From assembly GCA_000226015.1 (NCBI GenBank), contig JH152749.1, positions 912 through 60,785 on the forward strand: 59,874 nucleotides of DNA. Reading direction: 5' to 3'. The notes under the pieces are model-generated. The model was given only the letters and a program-made list of their open reading frames with translations, made no database searches and was not told the DNA's origin. The stretch is from Mnemiopsis leidyi. Lineage: Eukaryota; Ctenophora; Tentaculata; Lobata; Bolinopsidae. Position numbers and translations under genes: made by a program. Below, in pieces: positions 21,476 to 34,085 of this stretch (the first letter of the stretch is position 1; the number at the start of each line of letters is the position of its first letter).

Positions 21476-24400
21476 GTACAGTGGAGCGACTAAACTGCCC
21501 TAAACTGAGGCTGCCAGACTGTCTGGGTTTTGTAGTCCAGCATCATATTTTATAACATAGTTCAATAAACTTATAGTTATATGGCCAAATTTTTGCAGAC
21601 ATGTTAAAAAACTTCAATGTAGGCTAAGGATCTGCTGGCCAAACAAGTTCCGAAGGCATGAGTTTTTTTGGCTTTAATTTGCTTATGGTACGGCACAAAT
21701 TGACACCCATAGCTACCCATTTCATGGCTATCCAACCAAAAATCCAAAATCGGTTGCCATTAACCCTATTAAATTAGCGAATCCGTTAGAAAACGGTGAT
21801 TTGAAGTTGTTGATTGTCCAATGAGTGCTGTTCCATCTTATATGGAACGTAAATTTAGGAATTAAAAGCGTGATCTGTTGCTATGATCCTATTGGTGAAA
21901 TACCGAAACCACATGCTAAAAACAGTTTGACAAGTTATGGAGTACTGTACTCCATGACTATTCTCAACAAAGAAGACTAGAGAGATGGCGGGGGCTAGCA
22001 TGCTTCTAATTCATGTCATTGTGCTGGAATTTCCTTCCGTACAATGGGGTTAGGTAGATCTTGAAAACCGGTTTGATATTGTGATAGCTATCGTTGCTTC
22101 TCATTAAGCTTAACCTGACATGTGACAAGACAGTCATTGTGCCGGCCGGGTGAACTGGACACTGATAACAGATCATCTTATCGTGCCCTCGTCACACTGT
22201 TGTTCTAATGTAAGAATGTAGTTACAATGTAAGAATGTACTCGGTAATACTATGGTAGATAAAATTCCTTAAGTTGTTTAAATCGAATCGCGCCTCAACC
22301 GGCCAGAATTCTCCCGCGATGTATATTAGCACAGGTTCATTTATCGCCGTTTGCCATAAACTTCAGTTTATGTGGCAGATTAAGTTCGTGGACCGTAAAA
22401 CAAGGCCTCAACGGCGATTAAAAATCGCCCTGGGATCGCCCTCTTAGAACCAGGTAAAACCCTGAAATTGTGTTTGTGTCTAGCCGCACCGTGTCCAGTG
22501 CGGCTATATTTTGTTTTTCTAACGACATTCCTGTTCCTACTGGGAGAGTTCCGGGGAGCTGGGAGACCGAACTTTTACCTTTGGATTTTGCTTCCTAATG
22601 GCTATCCTAGTGTTTTTGAAAACATTCAAAATAGTCGCTAGCAGATATTAGACATTTCTCATGTTAGTACGTGACTGTTAATGGATGATTTCTTCATTTT
22701 AATTAAAATACAGCCAGAAAGCTGCTGATAAATCACACTTAGCTTGTCATCTCTTACTACAAAACGAGCTTTAACATTCGCTTGTATATTTCAGCTGTAT
22801 CTCCCATCATAGAAATATTTTTAAAATCTTCTTCATGGTATGTTAAATGTTTTCTTGTCACAGCTCACAAGCTGCTCACTCGAGTTTTGCATTTTCTCGT
22901 TGTATTTATCACAACCATGTCGCAGTAATCTTTTATCTTTAGTATAGTCTTCTTGAGAGCAGTTCGGAAAAAGTTTGAAATTTTATTCAAATATGAGTGA
23001 TTTATTGTTTGGTGGATTGTACTTCTAACAATTATGAGCTGGCAATTGGTTGCCATAACAACTGTGTGTATATGAGTCTCAGTTTCCAAGAGATAACATC
23101 GGAAATAGATATTAGAACAACACTGACTGAGTTCTAGTGAAGCTTTCAGATGAAAGTTCAGATAAACTAGAAATTTACAGCATGATACTGTGTTTCTATT
23201 ACAGCCATCACCAAGAATTTCTCCATGCATAAGTCTGAAGTTATACTCCGAAAAAGAAAATGATTTCATTCAACCTGGTATCATCATCAACCCTGGGCCT
23301 AGCTTCTGTGACCAGTACACTGATGTCGTGTACGATATGATTAACACTCGATTCAACTTCCCTTAATCCCTTGTGTGGAATCTTGCTTCTGCAGTTTTGC
23401 TCTTTGTCTCATGGACTTTAGTTATGGTCTATAATGTTGGGCGGTTTTCTCTTCCTTTTTGAAGGAATAAGATACAACCATCTTTATCTATTTCATGACC
23501 GGAGCCCTAGTGGCTAGAATCCAAGGCGACCAATATTTTGAAATTGGCGTTGTGCTCTTGTAAACATTATATTCCACCTCACTTATAACTAATCATTGTT
23601 TGTCTGCAACTTTCTAATCAGGACCAGTTATGCTCTTGAACAACGTTCTTGTCTTTTCCAGTTTCTCAGACTTCAGGTCTGTTCGAGTATTATTTAGGTC
23701 TGTTCGAGTATTCAAGTGTCCCAACGATCGAACGCAGATTGTTGGTGTATCTCAAAGTAGCTACTCACAATCGGATTCCCGTTTATTGTGGTCTTTAACT
23801 TTTTTGCCAAGGTTTTGTTGTAGGATGTTTGGTGTGAACACTTGCAGTTGCCTTTACAGTCCTTTTACTCCTAAGTCACAAATACGCTTGCATCCAGTAC
23901 TCTAATGACGAATTATTCATTCGTATTTGTCATACTTACTATTTAAAGACAAGATAAAAAAATAACCTTAGAATCTTCTTACAAGATCTGACTACAATGA
24001 ACAATCTGCGGTTATCTCTGTGCTCTAATCTTTGCGTGCGGTATCATGTGTGCGGTAATCTCAGAAAGGGGGTAATCTCAGAAAGGAGGGTAAAGAGGGC
24101 GCCGTAACATTGAATATTGAGCAGGTTGAAGAGTGTAGGACACTATAAGAGGGTATTATCTGGCGTATTAGAGGGTGTACAATAGAGGCTCACTGGGTGC
24201 CTGATGTACACACTCATCATGGTATATCCAGCTAGATGTTGCAGCAATGTTTTGTTTTCGTTCTCGACTTTTCACTTGATTCTCTTAGTCGATCCAAAGC
24301 CAGCTTTTTTAGAGATTGACCTTCAGTTGACCAAATGTCTGTTTGACTGTAAATAGACGAGTCTTCTGGATGACCGGATACAATGGACCGTAAACTTTAT

Positions 24401-25812
24401 CCTGTCTGAACGGGAACCCGGCAAATATTCCACATGATAGGATCTTGTGCATTATCTGACATTGTCCCCCGGTTTAAGTTCGTATGTCGTGAGAAACCAA
24501 AAACTATGATTTACACTGAAAGTGTCCTTTTCGAGTAGCAACTAACAAGGTCGCGCAGTAATCGTCCAATTTGAGCTTCTCTGTATTTGGTTATCCCTTC
24601 ATTCAATCTTGAGGGCATGGATCTCTTATACCATGGGCTATTGCCCTCATTTTCAGCATGTACAACCATCCATTAGCTTTCTTGAAAGATTAAACTGTAT
24701 ACTACAACTAGTTAAAATTGTTGTTCACAATTGTAAACGTGTTATTTGAAGGGTAGTTTGCTCTAAAGAAGTAAAGGTAGAATTGTGTTGTGATTTTCCG
24801 ATGTCGCTTTCAATTAAAGAATTACTTAGCGGATTGCTTATTGGAAGGAAATATAAGGCATGGCAGGCCGGTGTTAAATCAATGGCAAAATTGGTCAGCT
24901 AGCTATGAACTATCATTTATTGCGGGATAGACCGGAAAATAGCACATATTACGTTAACTAGCAACCTTTTCATCCACACTTAGCTTGCGTTACTCCAAGC
25001 TTAGTCGCTTATCCTCATGAAAATACCAAATTTGGGTTTTTCGAGCCGTCAGAGGCTATCAACTGCGACGTTGACCGTTCCTATGTACAGGCTGAACTGA
25101 GATTTTGGAACAAAATCGGAAGAACTTGATTCTCCCGTTTCTGTTTACATTCAATAAAAATTCCGAACGGATCTAAAGAGTATTTTGCAAATAGGACGTT
25201 CTGTGTTCCTTGTTAGTAAAGACACATCAGGAGCCACTGTGCTTGGGCAAATAGCTCTTTACCTTCAAGGTTGATTTCAAGTGTAAATTGTTGGTCACAA
25301 TAACTTGCGATAACTAGCTACAGTGCTGTAGGAAGATCTTTGCTTGACGGTGCCTGTGTACGATGTTTTCATTATGTCTTCAACCGTTTCCTGTTTATAT
25401 CACTAGTTATCACCAGTTATCTTGACTTGTTTAATGGCCCCTTCCCTGTTTTACAACATTTTTGGTGGAAGGGCTTATCGATGCCGCATACACCACATCT
25501 TTGCAAGTCAAAACGTTTAATGCTGATGCATATTGTGCTCCTGAAATTATTTTGTGCTTTTGTTCAGATCGTAATTTGACCTTCTTGTTATATTCTAGAC
25601 TGTTTTGGCTGCTAGACACTTTGTCTGGTAATCAAAATAGTCCTATAATTATTTCATTACCATTGATTTAATTATAGGTCCTATAATTATTTCATTACCA
25701 TTGATTTAGTATCTAATTGGGTGGAATTCTCAGATGCAGAAATAACTTAATTTCCAATCTCTTCATAAAGGTTTTTAAAAGAATTTGTGTTTGAAGCTTC
25801 GTCTTAATACCC
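21476..25812. other. MON2 intron, left part of 7.0 kb intron
   Basis: No supported gene. Two hairpins lie close together near 22413-22430 (GGCGATTAAAAATCGCC) and 22483-22508 (arms TAGCCGCAC and GTGCGGCTA). A minus-strand open frame of 134 codons at 22865-23269 shows no domain, repeats or splice signals, and I do not count it as a gene. A short direct repeat (CCTATAATTATTTCATTACC, twice) lies at about 25643-25705. Confidence 0.5.
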
Positions 25813-26319
25813 ATGACAAAGAAAAAGCTGAAAGGAAGTCTAAAAAATGAAGGGTCGGATAAGAAGACTGCTGAAGTTAAGGAGCCCCTAAAAATCAAGA
25901 AGGTAGACATGGTTAAAGCTCAAGAACTTGCTTTGTTCATGGAAAAAGCGCGTAAAATCCTTGAAAAGAACCTCGAAATTGATACTTTAGTTTCGGTCAT
26001 AGACATGGAGAAAAAAAGAAGAGAGCAATATCTGAACGATTTGGTAGACTACCAAGCCCGCAAGGAGCACCTCTACATTCTCATGATCGGCTACTTCTTG
26101 ATAGCAATCTTGTTGGGCCTGGTCGCCATGACATTGGTGAAAGTCATCACAGATGTGGGCATCTATATAATCTGGGGTGGTCTGGTTTTGTCTAACGTCC
26201 TGCTTGTTATTGGACTCAAGTTGTATGACCGAGCAAAAGTGGATAGCATCATCGGCAGATTTACTGAGGGGGATGAAAAACAAGTCATTGAAAATCCTAT
26301 AAATTCGGAGAAGGTGTGA
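25813..26319 (+). CDS. Small two-TM protein, nested paralog 1
   Basis: An intact 168-residue frame starting at the ATG at 25813. Residues 1-30 are Lys-rich. Residues 31-86 look like a charged helix (ARKILEKNLE, NDLVDYQARKEH). Two hydrophobic helices follow at about 87-108 and 115-136, and then a short tail with DSIIGRF and ENPINS. It is clearly related to the gene at 27486-27980: DLxxYQxRKE, IGYxLxxIxLGL, IxWxxLxLSNVxxVxG, YDxxxxDSIIxR and NPxNS are shared. Both lie sense-strand inside one MON2 intron. I do not recognise the family. The hairpin topology with an amphipathic N-terminal helix would suit a membrane-shaping or tail-anchored adaptor role, but that is a guess. Confidence 0.7.
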   Translation: MTKKKLKGSLKNEGSDKKTAEVKEPLKIKKVDMVKAQELALFMEKARKILEKNLEIDTLVSVIDMEKKRREQYLNDLVDYQARKEHLYILMIGYFLIAILLGLVAMTLVKVITDVGIYIIWGGLVLSNVLLVIGLKLYDRAKVDSIIGRFTEGDEKQVIENPINSEKV

Positions 26320-27485
26320 GCCGGTCTGAGCTGAAGGACTATGTTACCACACAGACTATTCAGAATTTTAATTTATTGACAGATGGAGACGAGAATGTGA
26401 AGTTTGGCAGCATGTTCAACGTCAAAAAGTTTCAGAGAAATGTTCGCCCCTACGTTTAGAATAATTTTCCTACCTATATCATGTATCCTGGAAGATAATC
26501 GGGCAGCTTTATTCCATAGTCGACAAGTAGGCACTGCCGATTGCTTGTGTTTAATGTAATTATGTAACGGTTAATTTTTGTTCAAAGATAGGTTGTGAGA
26601 TACAAGTTTTTAAAATTTATCTCAGTTTTTATAACATCTTTTGATATACGTGCAGTTTTACATAAGATGTAAATTTACTTTTATTTACAAGAAATATTAG
26701 GCTACGGAAAATAACATTGCGTCAAAACATGGAAAATCAGTCAACGGTCCTTTAAAAAGTTTACGCCATAATGCAAACAGCACAATTCCTGAATATGAAA
26801 CAATGGGCAGATTTAGCAAGTCGAGGAGTTAAAACGTTTTCATATCATCTTCAGTAACGTCGTATAAAATAACTACAATATACTGATAAACATATTAGGA
26901 ACTGGAGCTCTTCACGACCAACTACCAAGAAGGTACATTTACCATGAAATCATTTATTTATAGGCTATGACGTATTACGAAAGTCTACAAACAGTGGATG
27001 TAAAGTTGTATGGAAGTTAGAGATTCCATTTCACACTGATCGTATTGTGACAGTGCTGGCTGGAATATTTAATTTTAATTTCACGACTCGAGAGTGTTAC
27101 AATCACGAGAGGTCCCGATCAGTTTAAGAAGGTTGTCAGGCAGTCTCCGAGAACTGTTATCCGACTCGGTCCTTGAAATATGACATGTTTGTTACTGTTG
27201 CTAGCCTGGCCTGCTCAATCCAATAAAATCTATTTCTTATGAGATTAAAGCGTCTTTTGAAGTGCACGTGGGAAATTATCTTATTTGCAAATCCACTTTA
27301 TTAGCGGAGACAATTTAGTCTTTTGAGGATATTTTACCCCCGGTGTTTTGATTCCTATAGCATAACTATAATTCCTAAAGTTCGTTGCGATTTTAAAATC
27401 AGTCTATATATAATTGGCAATCTTATGATTTTTTTTAAATTCATGACGATCGCTGTCTCGATGTTTATTGAACAGTAGACGTGAG

Positions 27486-27980
27486 ATGATACGAAATTGG
27501 AGAACAAAAAACTCTCCATACCTGGACGATAGTTTAACACCAGTTAAGGTTGGTAATCTTTCTAAAGAAGCCGAACGCAAGATCAATGCCGAATGTTTCA
27601 CCCTTAACAAAGCTCGGGATGCCCTTGAGAACAATCCACGCATTAAATCGATCATCTCGACAGCCCTACTGACGATGTCAGAGGAAAACAAAACTGCATG
27701 TCTAGCTGACTTGGCGGAGTATCAGACTCGGAAGGAGCTGATGAACAAGATGACAATCGGATACTGGCTGTTGACTATCTTTCTAGGTCTTATTCCCATG
27801 GTCCTTCACGACATGTCACATGATGCCACTGGAATGTACATTGTATGGAGTTGGTTACTTTTGTCCAATGTTGTCATTGTTGTTGGACACCGGTTTTACG
27901 ATAATGGACGAGCTGATTCTATTATCAAGAGACACTCCAATGGTATCGTTGTAGCAAACCCAATGAATTCTGTCGTTTGA
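27486..27980 (+). CDS. Small two-TM protein, nested paralog 2
   Basis: A frame of 164 residues from the ATG at 27486. The frame stays open a little further upstream, but no earlier ATG exists, and an acceptor-like TTATTGAACAG lies 11 bases before the ATG, so a 5' exon is possible. The layout is as in paralog 1: polar helix with LADLAEYQTRKEL, two TM helices (about 90-112 and 116-136), then YDNGRADSIIKRH and a tail with ANPMNS. The N-terminal 40 residues differ from paralog 1 and lack its Lys-rich run. Divergence looks old (roughly 40% identity over the aligned part), yet both frames are intact, which argues that they are under selection. Confidence 0.68.
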   Translation: MIRNWRTKNSPYLDDSLTPVKVGNLSKEAERKINAECFTLNKARDALENNPRIKSIISTALLTMSEENKTACLADLAEYQTRKELMNKMTIGYWLLTIFLGLIPMVLHDMSHDATGMYIVWSWLLLSNVVIVVGHRFYDNGRADSIIKRHSNGIVVANPMNSVV

Positions 27981-28489
27981 AGCTGTGGATTTTCAGATAA
28001 CCCCTGACAAAATCGCGAGGACTGCCCAGTGAATTTAGGCTGTATCGTGTATGCTTGTATAATTCTAAAGCTTGAATTTGAACTGAAGTAAACTCTTATT
28101 GATAATCAGATAGAATTTGTTTAGTAAACCAAACAATCATAGTTATAAAGCTTTTTAATTTTTTAATGTCATGAAACCTTATTTTCTATTGAGACTGGCG
28201 TTTTGTCTTCGTAATACAAACTTAAACAAATACCATTTTGTTAAATATAAAGGATTATTCAAACAGAAATATTCCAAAGCTGTTTTAATATCTTTTGGGA
28301 TTGCGATCTTGCTGCTAATAAAATTAAATGCAGATCAATTGCAGTCAACACACCGTAATATGATATACGATATGACTATTGCCTACAGGTGCATGCAGGC
28401 CAACTTTACACTCACACACTAAGCAAGTTCCACTACCACTACCACATAAACAGAGAACCTAGTCCCGTTAATCCCTTATTATTTCCCAG

Positions 28490-31400
28490 GGAAGAAATTG
28501 GCACACCAAACCCGGATGTCAAAGTCTGAGGAGTCGGTCTACATAGCTTTGGGGGAGCAGTGTATCAGTAGTGCTGTGGAGATATACAGATCTCGGAAAA
28601 CCGAGGATAGCATTATCAGAACACACATTATGGAGAATATTGTCAAGGTAAGACTGACTAGTAACGCGAGCTCGAACCTTAAAAGTAAAGTGCTATTGTT
28701 CGCCACATGTTACGCGTTCCGTTTCTCATCATGTACTTACCGGGCGCTGCGTGGCTCTCTCTCTACGGTCCCCTCCGATTGATGCAAAGCAACAAAGACC
28801 GAAGTCCCCTGGCAAGAAGTCATGTACACGGGAAACACTAATAGGGGACCTTACATAGGACATTTGAACATGTTTTTGGTCCCTGCGGGTTTGGTCTCTG
28901 ATGTGAGGACAACGTCTCAACTCTCATGCAACTTCAGCTATTGAGCTGTCAGCTGACCGTATTGGAAATTATGGTACCAAGAAATAAGTATTCAACAGTG
29001 CTTCGGTTCGAGATATACCAAGTTGGTTTAAGTATTTTGTGTTCGTTTCCACTGACTCCGGTTAGTAATGTCCTCTGTTTGCAAACCGCAAAGTGGTTGT
29101 CTAATGTTTGGTCCATGACTCTATCCATGACTCTATCGGTCTGCAGAAGTTTCCAATAACCTGGGACTTGGAGGACGACACCTCAGTAAGTTATGTCGTC
29201 GCAGAGTGTTTGGTTGCCAGGCTTCTGTGACTCGAGCTCCTATGGAGATGAAAGAGTATTTTCTACATGTGTCCCCTGTTTGGTTCGAGGTTGAATACCG
29301 GTCCTTCCAACATCACCTGTTTGATTTAATTGAACAAATCCTTCTCTTTTTTCTTCAACACTCCCCCGGAAGCGCATCCTCGTCACATGTTTTTTCTTCG
29401 GTCCAAAATATCTCGTCAATGTTTTCCATCATGACGCGATTATCGAATAACATAGTGATTGAGAAATTGTTGGCTGCGATTCCCTTGTGATGTCCTGACT
29501 CCTGTCCAGTATTAGTTTGCCTAAAATCTAGCAACCATGTGATAAGACAATACGTGCGCGGCACCTGATTATCGGAGAAAGTTATCCGCGCCGTACGTAA
29601 AACTATTGAGAACTGCATAACTGTGGCGCTCCTTGTCCCTTTTATCGACCCACGTCGTTCCGAATGCACTATTTCCGTTTTAAACCATTTAATCACATTT
29701 TCAGATGTTACGTGGACCTTTGGGACTGAAATACAGCTGTCCATCGCAATCGACCTGGCTATTATGTCATTCGACACTTCTCTCTGTAATTGAAGAGGGT
29801 GTTGACACTGCTTGTGATAGAGGTATGCACATACCGTATAAGATTCACAGATTTAAAAGAAGAGTAGAAGTAATTATCTACAATTTTCTTATATTGACTA
29901 ATGAATTAAGTCTTTCTTGTTCGTTTGGTACTCAAAATAACAAATTTTAATCCTGGAATATTCTCAGCATCAGAGTTTGAGGGAATGTGGATCGAACTTG
30001 GAAAATGTTTGGAAGAGTTTCTGTTTGGAGACCAGTAAGTCATGAGGGCTCCGACCTAAAACATTTCTGCTAACCAATATACCACGTACAATTATACGTT
30101 TAGCATGTAACAACCCCGCATGAAACGTCAGCACAAAGCAGCCTTATTCAAGGATTATCAACTACGTTTCAGTAGACCCCCCGTAAACCTAACCTACGAA
30201 GAGAGGATGGCCCACGAACAACTGGACGTCAGGATGATCAGACTGATCCAGGAGCAGATCCTGCCCCGAGCCTCGCACACCCCTCCCACCTTCATATCCC
30301 ACGTCATGACACTCCTAAACAGGGGCTCAGTTCACGCAACCTCCCCACAGCCCCTAACTACTGGTGAGCTAAGTTGTTGTGTGGCTGCGTGGGCCTGGTT
30401 TTTTCTTTCTCTGCGTTGCTTTTGTGGTAATCGTGTGGCATTTTGTTTGTCATCGTGGCTAATTTGCTAATTAGTGACGGTATTCGTGGGGAGGTGTCTC
30501 AAATTTTTAACCCCGTTTCTCTGAATGTAATGCTTCTACCTTTGTTTTTGGAGGTCAATCTGTGTCCAGTGGACCATTTGAGAGTATTTCACTACCCAGA
30601 ACTAAGGCAGAGCCAATGAATTTTGAGAAATAAGGTGTTTTATCATTGAAAATTTGAGACTCTTCCCCACGAATACCGTTCCTAATTGATCAATCGAATG
30701 TAATACAAATTATAAAAATGATTATAAAACTTTACAAAATTGAAAATTGATCGATCATCCGAGAATGAAAAAATGATTGCAGTTAATGAGTTTATGATTG
30801 AAAATAAGTTTAAGCTTTGATGTGCATCATGAGTTTCGTAATCAGTTATCGGTGGAGTTTGCACGATCTCTTAGATTATAGCATAACATCCTCACACGAC
30901 ATATCAACGAATTAAGACGCGAGTTTCAAAGAGCATGAATTTCAATCTTTAACCAAGGCATCCATCAATGACTGCTTCAATTTTCATACTCCCCATACCG
31001 AAATAATCTCTTCATGTAACGGGTTTTAGAAATTTGGATTCAGAAGAAACACACGTGAAAATGAAAATTCTCGGATCCCCGTCGCTGTTCAGAGCTGAGC
31101 TTTTATATCACGATTTAAGTCACTCCAAACCAAGCTGGGAAATTTTTAATGGGTGTAACTTCAATGGCATTCTTTAAATGCTTTAAAGGCTATCATCTGT
31201 AGCTGAGCTTTACATCTATATCTTAGCAGAAATTCGAGGAAAAATGTTCAAGATTCACTAGGAAAAAGCCGTAAATTAGTAAAGTAGAGTAGTGAAAGAC
31301 AAAGTAGAGTTTCGAATGAAAAATATCCCTAAATACAGTTCGCTGTTTGAAATGTAGCGCTAAATTTGTTTATTTCAATAGCAGAATTGTACAACCCATT

Positions 31401-34085
31401 GCCTGCTACGCTGAGAGCTACGGACCCCGACGGTAAGCTTAAATCAGAATTTCAATTTACTTAACTTTTATAGTCAACTTATTTAGACAACATATAAAAT
31501 CAATACAAATAAGATCAGGAAAATGGATTTATGGTTGGTTTTATTGGTTGTAAGACAATATTCTTTCAAAGTTACTTGAAGTTTGAAATGCGGTCAACTG
31601 TTTATTTGCGTCAAATTAATAACGATTGCACATGCAGATCTCTCATCAACTGCACAAAAGTTACACTTCACATCTTTTACTGAAAATTACTTGTTTAGAC
31701 AATGTGTCGTTGTTTTTGCAACTTTGTGTGTTACACTTACACTTAGCTGTGAAGTGCAGCCTAGACTTCCAAGAAAGTAACATTTTCCACTCAACAATAA
31801 TTTGTTGCATTATGAGTGATTAACTGTACATTTTATGTGTTTTTGGATGCATTGACGCATGATAAAAACAAGATAATTTGTTTGATGTAAGTCCAAGTGA
31901 CCTGGATGCATTGAGTGTCGCTTTATTGTTTATGTTCATTGTTCCCAGTGTTTTAACTCTCTACAATTCCGTGGTTATGTTCAATGTTCCGAGTGCTTTA
32001 ACTTTATACAATTCTATGCGATGTAAAGGAGAACAATGCGATACTTACACTATGCTAACTAAACTCCTTCCCTCCCAGCAATTAACACTCTGCCCCTGAG
32101 AGAACAATTCGCCAAGTCCTGCTTTGAAACTCTCCTCCAATTTTCCTTCTACAAAGCTAGCAGCTCCTCCGGAGGTGAGAATTTTGGGGACATCTCATTT
32201 ATATGATTCAGCATTGCAATTGCAATGTGAAATTGAAACATTAGCACTATATTACTTCAAGTCTGGAAAATTGACTATGACTATGGAAAAGTGACATAGT
32301 TTTAATACAGTAAAAATAACGGATGTAAATTCTCTGTTACTAAATTGCACTTCCCAAATTTTCAGATGTATCCAAGTTGGCACTGGGTACACTTCTGAAA
32401 CGTTGTCAGGAAGTCCTCCAGAACTACGTCAAAGATGAGAAGCTGAGTGGGCGGTGTCCTCTCCCTCGGTCTAGGATGGCAGAGATCGCTTTCGTGATGC
32501 GAGCTATCTCTTCTCTTATCGGCTCTCTGCAAGCTAGACGAGATCACATGACACACAGTTAGTCGTTTCTGGATGTTGTGTACAATGTACATAAGAATAT
32601 TCCAGAATAATACGCTATTTTAAGTACTTACTGACATGAACATGATACTGATGTAAATTATGTTTGTCAACTATTTATCTGGTCCTTTGTATTTTGCATC
32701 ATCGACGATATAGTTATATAGGACCATACAACATGGTGAATATTCTCAGATGTAGATGACGGAAAACATTTCCTTGTCTTGTACCGAGCAAATAAATGTT
32801 GTCATATCAAATTATTCAATTTACTTCTACATGAGTACCTAAATATGCAATATTACTTTCTATTGAGCAAGAAAAATGTGGTAAATAAATTTATTTTATC
32901 TAGATCTCAAGAGCCTGGTTAGTAGTATTTGTATTTCTCCTACCACATATATCTGACGAATCTAACGTTTTTCTCTCAGTTGACGTGGAAGTTTGGGATC
33001 ACGTGGTGGGACTATATCCTTATCTTATCGACTGTGTTACTTGCAACTCTAACGAGGTTTACCTCCTTTGTCGAGATTGCTTTTATTACAACTGTCGATG
33101 TCATTTTTTTTAATTTTCGATTTCGGACCCTTTGTCAATTATCCAAAAATTCATTGTTTCGATAGTTTGCAGTTGGCCTAAGTTTCTATAAGATAAACTG
33201 TCAGACAGAAAATACTCCGCCAGAAACATGGTCCTGCTAGTCTCAAGACATTGGCTTTACAATTGCGACATAGTGCCTTACATCTTACACACCTAAAAAC
33301 ACTGCCACAATTTGCTTAAACTGTTTTAAATGCCACTTGAGCAGCAACTTCGCGAAAGTGTTATAGTATCAGTGGGAGTAGCCGTGGCTGCACTGCAATG
33401 TTAAATCGAACTAGGTGGCCAATAGCATTAACTTGGTACTGGAACATTACTTCTCATCTCTGAAGTCAATTTATGTTGACGGTACCTAATTATTTGGAAG
33501 GGCTGAAAAAGGCCACCTGTACGGGAGTACTGTTATGCGTTCTGATCACGGAATATGTGTCCTGCACCCCTAATTCGATACGTTTTGGTCGGGACCGCAC
33601 AGATACAATTAAATGTTCATGTTTCAGCCGTATTCATAATTCATCTTAAGAATTTTATCATAAGCTAAATCAGTTACCTCGAAATTAGGAAATATCCAGA
33701 CGTCCCGTACAGAATTTGTTTATTCAAATTGATGAAACAATTTCGTGGGAACTAATTACTGACATCTCGATAAACCCAGGTGCGGGACACACTGAAGGAA
33801 GCTCTGCACCGGTTTAGAGATCTCCTTGTACCTCCAAAACTCGCTACATTAGAAACAGACGGCTCTGATAAACCAGAAACTGAAATAGCTAGACCCGAAG
33901 AGGTTGTACCAGATTTTGACAATTATACAGACTCAGGAATCATGAACCAGGAGGAGGGAAGGTCAAAACTGCCGGAGGCGGGAAAAAACAAAAAGAAATT
34001 CGCCATTACAGAGACCGATGTGAAGACATTGGACTCTGAGGTTGCTGAAAATAAGCAAAATTCTGTTTCAAATCCTGAGGGATGA
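28490..34085 (+). CDS. MON2: MON2 homolog, 3' block with stop codon (9 exons)
   Basis: Exons 28490-28647, 29705-29822, 29968-30034, 30173-30363, 31382-31432, 32079-32174, 32366-32557, 32980-33056 and 33780-34085 (TGA). The phases are consistent throughout. Strong matches to the MON2 C-terminus include LGLKYSCPSQSTW, EQILPRA.....F...VMTLLNRGSVH, FAKSCFETLLQFSF, LLKR.Q.VL..Y..DE.LSG.CPLPR and TLKEAL..F.DLL.PP. The terminal about 75 residues after PPKLATLE are acidic or Lys-rich, of low complexity, and longer than the human tail. The last coding exon runs 306 bp. The gene is convergent with the minus-strand receptor gene ending at 35556, with 1.47 kb between the two stops. Confidence 0.93.
28735..28840. 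repeat. Dispersed repeat copy (family of the 52.4-53.7 kb region)
   Basis: Contains GGGCGCTGCGTGGCTCTCTC, then CCCCTCCGA and AAGTCCCCTGGCAAG. The same string, with substitutions, recurs at about 52487, 52862 and 53563. It lies in the MON2 intron between 28648 and 29704. Confidence 0.7.
29147..29185 (+). CDS. MON2: Candidate 39-bp cassette microexon of MON2
   Basis: A stretch of 39 bp with a good acceptor (GGTCTGCAG) and a consensus donor (GTAAGT) lies in the phase-0 intron 28648-29704. It is itself a multiple of three, has no stop, and would insert 13 residues (KFPITWDLEDDTS). Human MON2 has no insert here, and the flanking exons join without it (ENIVK to MLRGPL), so it would be optional if real. 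Confidence 0.35.

Noticed and set aside
22865-23269. 134-codon minus-strand frame in a MON2 intron
   Set aside because: No domain, no paralog in the window, no supporting splice or poly(A) signals, and irregular composition.
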